From an uncultured Bacilli bacterium (GTDB lineage Bacteria > Bacillota_I > Bacilli_A > RF39 > UBA660): a DNA stretch of 11,105 bases. Position numbers and translations under genes: made by a program. This document shows positions 6,301 through 11,105 of this stretch, in pieces. The notes beneath the pieces were generated by a model. It was not told the origin of the DNA and did no database searches. It saw only the letters and a list, made by a program, of their open reading frames with translations. The stretch lies in NCBI GenBank assembly GCA_947624075.1, contig CANQIM010000026.1, forward strand, positions 1-11,105, written 5' to 3'. The stretch's first letter is position 1, and each line of letters begins with the position of its first letter.

Positions 6301-9300
6301 AAAATGTTTTACAAGCAGTTGAGTCTTTAGAAAAATGGCATGGTCATTTATATAATTGGTATGATATTAAAACTAAAAAAATAATGACACCAGTCTTTGT
6401 TTCAACAGTTGATTCTGGTAACTTTGTAGCATCTTTAATAATAATAAGAGAATTTTTACATAAATTGCATGAAGAAGAGCTTGTTAAAGAGTGTGATAAG
6501 TTAATTAATAGTACTAACTTTAAAAAATTATATACTAAAAAAGATGTCTTTAGTATTGGTTATGATGAAAATGAAGATAGATTATCACCTTATTGCTACA
6601 ACAAATTTGCTAGCGAATCACGCCTAACTTCTTTTGTAGCGATAGCCTTAGGAGATGTCCCTAGTAAACACTGGTTTTCACTTGATAAATCATTAACAAT
6701 TTATAAAAAGAGAAAAGGTTTAATTTCTTGGAGTGGTACCTCTTTTGAATATTACATGCCATTGCTTTTTATGCGTAATTATCCAAATACATTGTTTGAT
6801 GAATCTTATCAGTTTGCTGCTTTTTGTCAAAAAGACTATATCAATAGTATTTCTTCAAAATTGCCTTGGGGTATTAGTGAGTCAGCTTATAGTGAATTAG
6901 ATAATTCCTTAAATTATAAATATAAAGCTTTTTCAACACCATATCTAAAGGCCAAAGAAGATAAAGAAAATCGTATCGTCTTAGCGCCATATGCTTCCAT
7001 TATGGCTTTGGAATTGTTCCCAAATGATGTCTATACCAACATTGAAAAATTTAAGAATTTGAAAATGTATGATAAATACGGTTTTTATGAGTCTTATGAC
7101 TATGATAACAAAGAAGTTGTAAAGTCATACTTTGCTCATCACGAAGGAATGATTTTAGCAGGCTTAGTAAATTACTTAAAAAAAGATGCACTTAAAAATT
7201 ATTTTCATGAAAATGTAAATGTACGTACTTTTGATATTCTTTTGAAAGAAAAAGTTCAAATAAAAACAACAATTGATTTAAAAATGGCTGCTTATAAAAA
7301 ATATGATTATAATAAAGAAAAAATTGAAAATGATATTAGAGCTTTCAATTACATATCATATATGCCAGAAGTATCAGTTTTATCAAATAAGAAATATACA
7401 CTATTAATGAACGATAGAGGTAATAGTTTCTCTAGATACCGTACATTACAACTTAATAGATATCGTAAAGTAACAGAACAAGACTATGGAATATTCTTAT
7501 TTATTAAAGATTTAAGAACTAAGTATACATGGAGTAATACGTTTGCTCCAATGAATATAAAACCTGATAGATACGAAGTTGTTTTTGCTTCTGATAAAAT
7601 TAAATTTTCAAGAACAGATGGTTATATTACTACAAAGACAGAAATTGTAGTTACAAGAAATCATCATGCTGAAATTAGAAAAATAACTTTAAAAAATTTA
7701 TCAGATGTTCCTAAAGAATTAGAGTTAACTACTTATACAGAACCAATTCTTTCTGAGAATATGGATGATGTTAGTCATAAAACTTTTAATAATATGTTTA
7801 TAAGCTCTTATTTTGATGCTAAAACTAATTCTTTAATTGTAAAAAGAAAAAGTCGTAAAGATAATAAGATAAATAGCTATATGGTAAATAGGTTAATAAT
7901 TGATGATGCTAATGGTGATTATTCTTATGAAACAGAACGTAGTAATTTCATTGGTAGAAATAACAATTTAAATAATGCCTATGCTCTAGACCATAAATTA
8001 ACTAATTATAGTGGAGATAATCTAGATCCAATAATTTCCTTAAGAAATCATATAACTATTGAAGCTAATGGTGAAAAAATTATTTATTTATTAGTAGGAT
8101 TTGGACGTAGTAGAGAACAAATTAATAATATTATTTCTTCTTATAGTAGTGATTTTGAATTAGAAAAAGCCTTTAAAATTGCTCCTCTTATGAATATTGT
8201 TAATACTAAAAATATGAATTTAACTGGTGAAAAAATGCGTACATTTAACATCATGTTAAATTACTTATATCAAACCACAAAAATTTCTGTAACTGATGAG
8301 AGAATGGATTTATTAAGACAAAATGCACTTGATCAAGCAGGATTATGGAAGTTTAGTGTTAGTGGTGATCGACCAATAATCTTAGTGGAGATTAAAGATA
8401 TATCTGATATAAGTTTTGTAAAAGATATTTTAAAAGCTTTTGAATACTATAAAAATAATTCTATTTTTGTAGACATTATAATTGTAAATAGCGAGACAGG
8501 TCGCTATCAAAGAATGATTAAAAAACAAATAGATGATGAAATGTATCGAATGTATAACTTAAATAGTTTTTATCATACTCCAGGAAGCATAACAATTATT
8601 AACAATGAAGAGTTAACTAAAGAAGATAAAAGCTTGTTAGCTATGGTACCAAGACTACGTTTTGTTATTGAAAATCATCAAACATTAGAAGAAGCAGTAG
8701 AAGATTTACAGAAAAATAATACTATAAGTGATTATCCTGTTTCTAAAATAGAAAAATCCCTTGAGCTACCAAAGGAAAAATTAACCTTTGATAATGGTTA
8801 CGGTGGTTTTAAAAATAATGGTAGAGAATATGTTATCTATAATAAAGATACACCTGCTCCTTGGGTAAATGTTTTAGCTAATAAGAACTTTGGTACTATT
8901 ATAACTAATAATGGTTGTGGCTATACATATGCTTATAATTCAGGGGAATTTAAGATTACTGCTTGGAACAATGAAATGGTTGTTAATGACAAAAGTGAAG
9001 GATTTAAATTTAATGATAAAATATTTGATCCTGTTAAATGCACTCATGGTTTTGGTTATTCGATTTTAGAAAATGAAACACTTGAGTTGAAAAAAGAGAT
9101 AACAGAGTTTGTAGCTTTAGAAGAAAATGCCAAAATATACTTGTTAAAATTAACTAATAAACATAAAAAGAAAGAACATCATAAAATATCTTTCTGGATT
9201 AATCCAACTTTTGGTAATTTTGAGGAAAAAACTTCTCGTCATATTTTAACTGAATTTATGGGTGATGATAATTATTTAAAAATGCGAAATGTCTATATTA

Positions 9301-11024
9301 ATAATTATAATGATGTAAATGTATTTATGTCTTCTAGTGAGAAAATAATTTCTGCTACTTGTAATAAAACGTTGATAAAAGATATTGTTGTTGAAGTAGA
9401 TTTTGATGCATTAGAAGAAAAATATATTGTCTTTGTCTTGGGTTGTAGTAAAAGTGATAGAGAAAACTTAGAATTAATCAGCAAATTTACGGACTTAAAT
9501 AATGTTAAGAAAGAATTAAAGAAAGTTAAAGATAGCTGGAATAATATTTTAAGAACTGTTGAAGTAAAAACAAGTGATTCTAGCTTTGATTATGTAGTAA
9601 ATGGTTGGTATTTATATCAAGCAATTTCATCACGTATTTTAGCAAGAGCAGGATATTATCAAGTAAGTGGTGCATTTGGTTATCGTGATCAGTTACAAGA
9701 TAATATGAATATTACGCTTATAAAACCAGATTTTGCTCGTAATCAAATACTTGAAAATGCTAAGCATCAATTTATTGAAGGAGATGTTCTTCATTGGTGG
9801 CATGAGAAAAATCGTTTTGGACTTAGAAGCAAGTTTAAAGACGATTACTTATGGCTAGTTTATGCTACTTGTAACTATATTGAAATAACTAATGATTATA
9901 AAATTTTAGATGAAGAAATTCCTTATATAACTGGTGATAAGTTAAGTGAATATGAGAGTGAAAAAGGTATTATATTTAATTATACAGAAGAAAAGGATAC
10001 TCTTTTAAACCATTGCTTAAAATCTCTTGAATTATCTATGAATTCTTTAGGCAGTCATAAACTTCCTTTAATGGGTGGTGGAGACTGGAATGACGGAATG
10101 AATAGAGTAGGTATAAAGGGAAAAGGAGAAAGTGTTTGGTTAGGTTTCTTCTTGTATAACTGTATAGACATGTTTGCCAAAATATTAAAGAAACATACTA
10201 AAACTAGTCCTGCTAAATATTTAGATTTTAATGAAAAATTAGCAAGTAATCTAAATAAAAAAGCTTGGGATGGTAAGTATTATTTAAGAGCTTTCTATGA
10301 TAATGGTGATAAATTAGGAAGTCATGAGAATAATGAGTGTAAAATAGATTTAATTTCACAAAGCTTTGCTATATTGAGTAATGTTGCTCCTAAAGATAGA
10401 ATTCAGAGTATCATTACCAGTGTTCAAGAGCAGTTAGTGGATGAAAATCTAGGTATAGTAAAATTATTAACTCCAGCTTTTGATAAATCTTTAAATAATC
10501 CTGGTTATATTAAAGACTATCATAAGGGAATTAGAGAAAATGGAGGACAATATACTCATGCTACTGCTTGGTATTTAATGGCTTTGATTAAAACGGGCTA
10601 TCATGATCGTGCTTATCGTTATTTCCAAATGATTAATCCTATTGAAAGATCAACTGTGGAAAAAGCAAGTTTGTATCGTGTTGAACCATATGTTATTGCG
10701 GCAGACATTTATTCTGCTCCAAGCTTTGCTGGCCGTGGAGGTTGGACTTGGTATACTGGTTCAGCAGGATGGTTTTATAAAGTAGCAATAAGTGATATCT
10801 TGGGTTTAAAAAAGCGAGGAAATAAATTGAAGCTAGATCCAAAAATACCAATTTCTTGGGATGGGTTCAAAATGGTTTATCATTATGAAGATACTATTTA
10901 TAATATAGAAGTTATAAAAGGTAAAAAAGAAAGTTTCAAAGTAGATGGTAAAAGCCAAATTACCAATACTGTTGAATTAGAAAATGATAAAAGAACTCAT
11001 GAAGTAGTCCTTTATATCAAATAG
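3390..11024 (+). CDS. ndvB: Cyclic beta-1,2-glucan synthase (GT84-GH189-GH94), 2544 aa
   Basis: A membrane enzyme of the NdvB/ChvB/Cgs family, which builds a beta-1,2-glucan from UDP-glucose and closes it into a ring. The helical N-terminus carries EWLIDNFYLL (37-46), typical of the family. Two membrane helices lie at 315-370. The GT84 module has D527-T528-D529, HDLLEG (640-645) and R672-HHRW-ARGD680, equivalent to the QxxRW region. More membrane helices follow at 717-758, about 782-806 and 842-884. The GH189-like cyclising domain covers about 899-1290; E1164 (WGISE) and E1252 (HHEG) are candidate catalytic residues. GH94-type modules follow: LWKFSVSGD (1652-1660), YGGF near 1804, GAFGYRDQLQD (2094-2104), GGGDWNDGMN (2229-2238, holding the expected general acid Asp), NGGQYTH (2384-2390) and GRGGWTWYTGSAGW (2448-2461). 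It is somewhat shorter than proteobacterial homologues (about 2,800-2,900 aa) but intact. It has its own promoter and terminator. Exact ring size and export route cannot be seen. Confidence 0.93.
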   Translation: MIKYLKNFYDDFNYINSYYNTLVAKTKKLEYVGITNEWLIDNFYLLVEHKTNITNNKKDLKKGKNKIPKLYNCLKEIVVKYNYNISYKDLMNELKKYQKTTKTIFSYEEIKLIKTIIIFIYTERLRHLCIEEQNKLNIQDKVSKIIKNNSNEKLELKDFNVENYQDLNNSYLIFELNDQLSKSENRNVIFKELNETLEKNNVSLKDLINDQYQKKMDNDILVSNIFGDLKELVEYYDEDMFEKISKVEKLLLTDDIYKNMTDDSKELYRNQIIIQAKRKHCSELAYTEKLFEKNKNNADFHIGFELFKKTTKSANSFIYIFINFALTLILSFVLANYFIKFHILGFFILLVPVHQLLNQIINQIIIKFVPTRSLPKLDYSKGIPEESRTMVVIPTIVSTKEKIKDMFDTLETYYLINKSNNLYFTLLGDAKASENQIESYDEELTEYGQKYAEELNKKYNKDLFYFLYRKRVWNEKEGVFLGYERKRGALHHFNKILLGEYVDETRYFNVNMLHHNDLNIKYVITLDTDTRLVLNTALNLVGAMAHPLNKPVLNKAETKVIKGYGIMQPRVSVDIEATNKSLYSQVFAGIGGFDTYSAIVPNVYQDAFNEGSFVGKGIYDLEVFEKVLGNTFPENLILSHDLLEGNYLRCAYISDIELIDDFPSKFLTDITRHHRWARGDTQIIGWLLPKVRNKNNRKVKNPINMLGKYKILDNIIRMFLPLTLLITLICAIFFSKYSLFWLLFVLLEIALPIIFFLYGKKYRNKKESKVVYYKNLYHGGKSIVLRSYIVLATLPFYTKLYMDAFFRTLYRLFISHKNLLNWITAEEVEKTADGSLKNYLRNFIINIVFAVTLLVLGIYFKNIASLILALIFLSAPFILCFISKTLDNTEPELKEKKLDSLTDLAKRTWNYFYDNLKEEYNYLIPDNYQENREEKLDLRTSPTAIGFSLISITSAYELEFIDSKEAVDLIKNVLQAVESLEKWHGHLYNWYDIKTKKIMTPVFVSTVDSGNFVASLIIIREFLHKLHEEELVKECDKLINSTNFKKLYTKKDVFSIGYDENEDRLSPYCYNKFASESRLTSFVAIALGDVPSKHWFSLDKSLTIYKKRKGLISWSGTSFEYYMPLLFMRNYPNTLFDESYQFAAFCQKDYINSISSKLPWGISESAYSELDNSLNYKYKAFSTPYLKAKEDKENRIVLAPYASIMALELFPNDVYTNIEKFKNLKMYDKYGFYESYDYDNKEVVKSYFAHHEGMILAGLVNYLKKDALKNYFHENVNVRTFDILLKEKVQIKTTIDLKMAAYKKYDYNKEKIENDIRAFNYISYMPEVSVLSNKKYTLLMNDRGNSFSRYRTLQLNRYRKVTEQDYGIFLFIKDLRTKYTWSNTFAPMNIKPDRYEVVFASDKIKFSRTDGYITTKTEIVVTRNHHAEIRKITLKNLSDVPKELELTTYTEPILSENMDDVSHKTFNNMFISSYFDAKTNSLIVKRKSRKDNKINSYMVNRLIIDDANGDYSYETERSNFIGRNNNLNNAYALDHKLTNYSGDNLDPIISLRNHITIEANGEKIIYLLVGFGRSREQINNIISSYSSDFELEKAFKIAPLMNIVNTKNMNLTGEKMRTFNIMLNYLYQTTKISVTDERMDLLRQNALDQAGLWKFSVSGDRPIILVEIKDISDISFVKDILKAFEYYKNNSIFVDIIIVNSETGRYQRMIKKQIDDEMYRMYNLNSFYHTPGSITIINNEELTKEDKSLLAMVPRLRFVIENHQTLEEAVEDLQKNNTISDYPVSKIEKSLELPKEKLTFDNGYGGFKNNGREYVIYNKDTPAPWVNVLANKNFGTIITNNGCGYTYAYNSGEFKITAWNNEMVVNDKSEGFKFNDKIFDPVKCTHGFGYSILENETLELKKEITEFVALEENAKIYLLKLTNKHKKKEHHKISFWINPTFGNFEEKTSRHILTEFMGDDNYLKMRNVYINNYNDVNVFMSSSEKIISATCNKTLIKDIVVEVDFDALEEKYIVFVLGCSKSDRENLELISKFTDLNNVKKELKKVKDSWNNILRTVEVKTSDSSFDYVVNGWYLYQAISSRILARAGYYQVSGAFGYRDQLQDNMNITLIKPDFARNQILENAKHQFIEGDVLHWWHEKNRFGLRSKFKDDYLWLVYATCNYIEITNDYKILDEEIPYITGDKLSEYESEKGIIFNYTEEKDTLLNHCLKSLELSMNSLGSHKLPLMGGGDWNDGMNRVGIKGKGESVWLGFFLYNCIDMFAKILKKHTKTSPAKYLDFNEKLASNLNKKAWDGKYYLRAFYDNGDKLGSHENNECKIDLISQSFAILSNVAPKDRIQSIITSVQEQLVDENLGIVKLLTPAFDKSLNNPGYIKDYHKGIRENGGQYTHATAWYLMALIKTGYHDRAYRYFQMINPIERSTVEKASLYRVEPYVIAADIYSAPSFAGRGGWTWYTGSAGWFYKVAISDILGLKKRGNKLKLDPKIPISWDGFKMVYHYEDTIYNIEVIKGKKESFKVDGKSQITNTVELENDKRTHEVVLYIK

Positions 11025-11048
11025 GGAAAAGAAATAGAATTTTACAAG

Positions 11049-11081
11049 AAAAGATTGTGGAAAATAACCACAGTTTTTTTT
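11049..11081 (+). terminator. Intrinsic terminator of the glucan synthase gene
   Basis: ATTGTGG (11054-11060) pairs with CCACAGT (11068-11074), including one G-U pair, around the 7-base loop AAAATAA. Flanking A and T runs extend the stem, and eight T (11074-11081) follow. It lies 30 bases after the TAG stop. Confidence 0.85.
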
Positions 11082-11082
11082 G

Positions 11083-11088
11083 TTGACA
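11083..11088 (+). promoter_or_regulatory. -35-like box of a possible downstream promoter, cut by the window end
   Basis: A perfect TTGACA directly follows the terminator. A -10 box at normal spacing would begin at about 11106, just outside the window, so it cannot be confirmed. The last eight bases (11098-11105) are all G. Confidence 0.35.
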
Positions 11089-11105
11089 AAATGAGACGGG
11101 GGGGG

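Overview
The window comes from a strongly AT-rich, low-GC Gram-positive bacterium of the Bacillota, plausibly a Mollicutes-related or Erysipelotrichia-like gut lineage. The lineage is an inference from base composition, consensus Shine-Dalgarno sites (AGGAGGTG), WXG100-like genes and a Bacillus-like tRNA-Ser with an encoded CCA end. TGG encodes Trp and the five genes end in TAA or TAG, so nothing suggests a reassigned TGA code.

Left region (1-3007): after what may be the last bases of a tRNA and one or two intrinsic terminators, a promoter drives a run of four forward genes. Two encode small helical-hairpin proteins of WXG100/ESAT-6 type (98 and 91 aa) with degenerate WxG motifs. After two back-to-back hairpins without U-tracts come a helical protein of about 177 aa and, one base after its stop, a protein of about 523 aa. 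The latter has a helical N-terminus, Ser/Asn-rich low-complexity stretches, a long charged helix and two Gly/Ala-rich hydrophobic segments. The layout resembles a type VII secretion (T7SS) substrate or accessory cluster, but no EssC-type ATPase, LXG toxin or immunity gene is present. This is the least understood part of the window.

Middle (3008-3389): two hairpin terminators, one a perfect 20-bp palindrome that can act in both directions, separate the forward cluster from a reverse-strand tRNA-Ser(GCU) with a clear sigma-A promoter. A pyrimidine-rich, loosely repetitive spacer follows, then an extended -10 promoter for the last gene.

Right region (3390-11024): one very large gene encodes a 2544-aa cyclic beta-1,2-glucan synthase of the NdvB/ChvB/Cgs type, with GT84 glycosyltransferase, GH189-like cyclising and GH94 phosphorylase-like modules. 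It has its own promoter and terminator and so looks monocistronic. The last bases hold a -35-like box and a run of eight G that may mark a contig end or a sequencing artefact. I see no direct functional link between the glucan synthase and the WXG100-like cluster beyond both being cell-envelope related.
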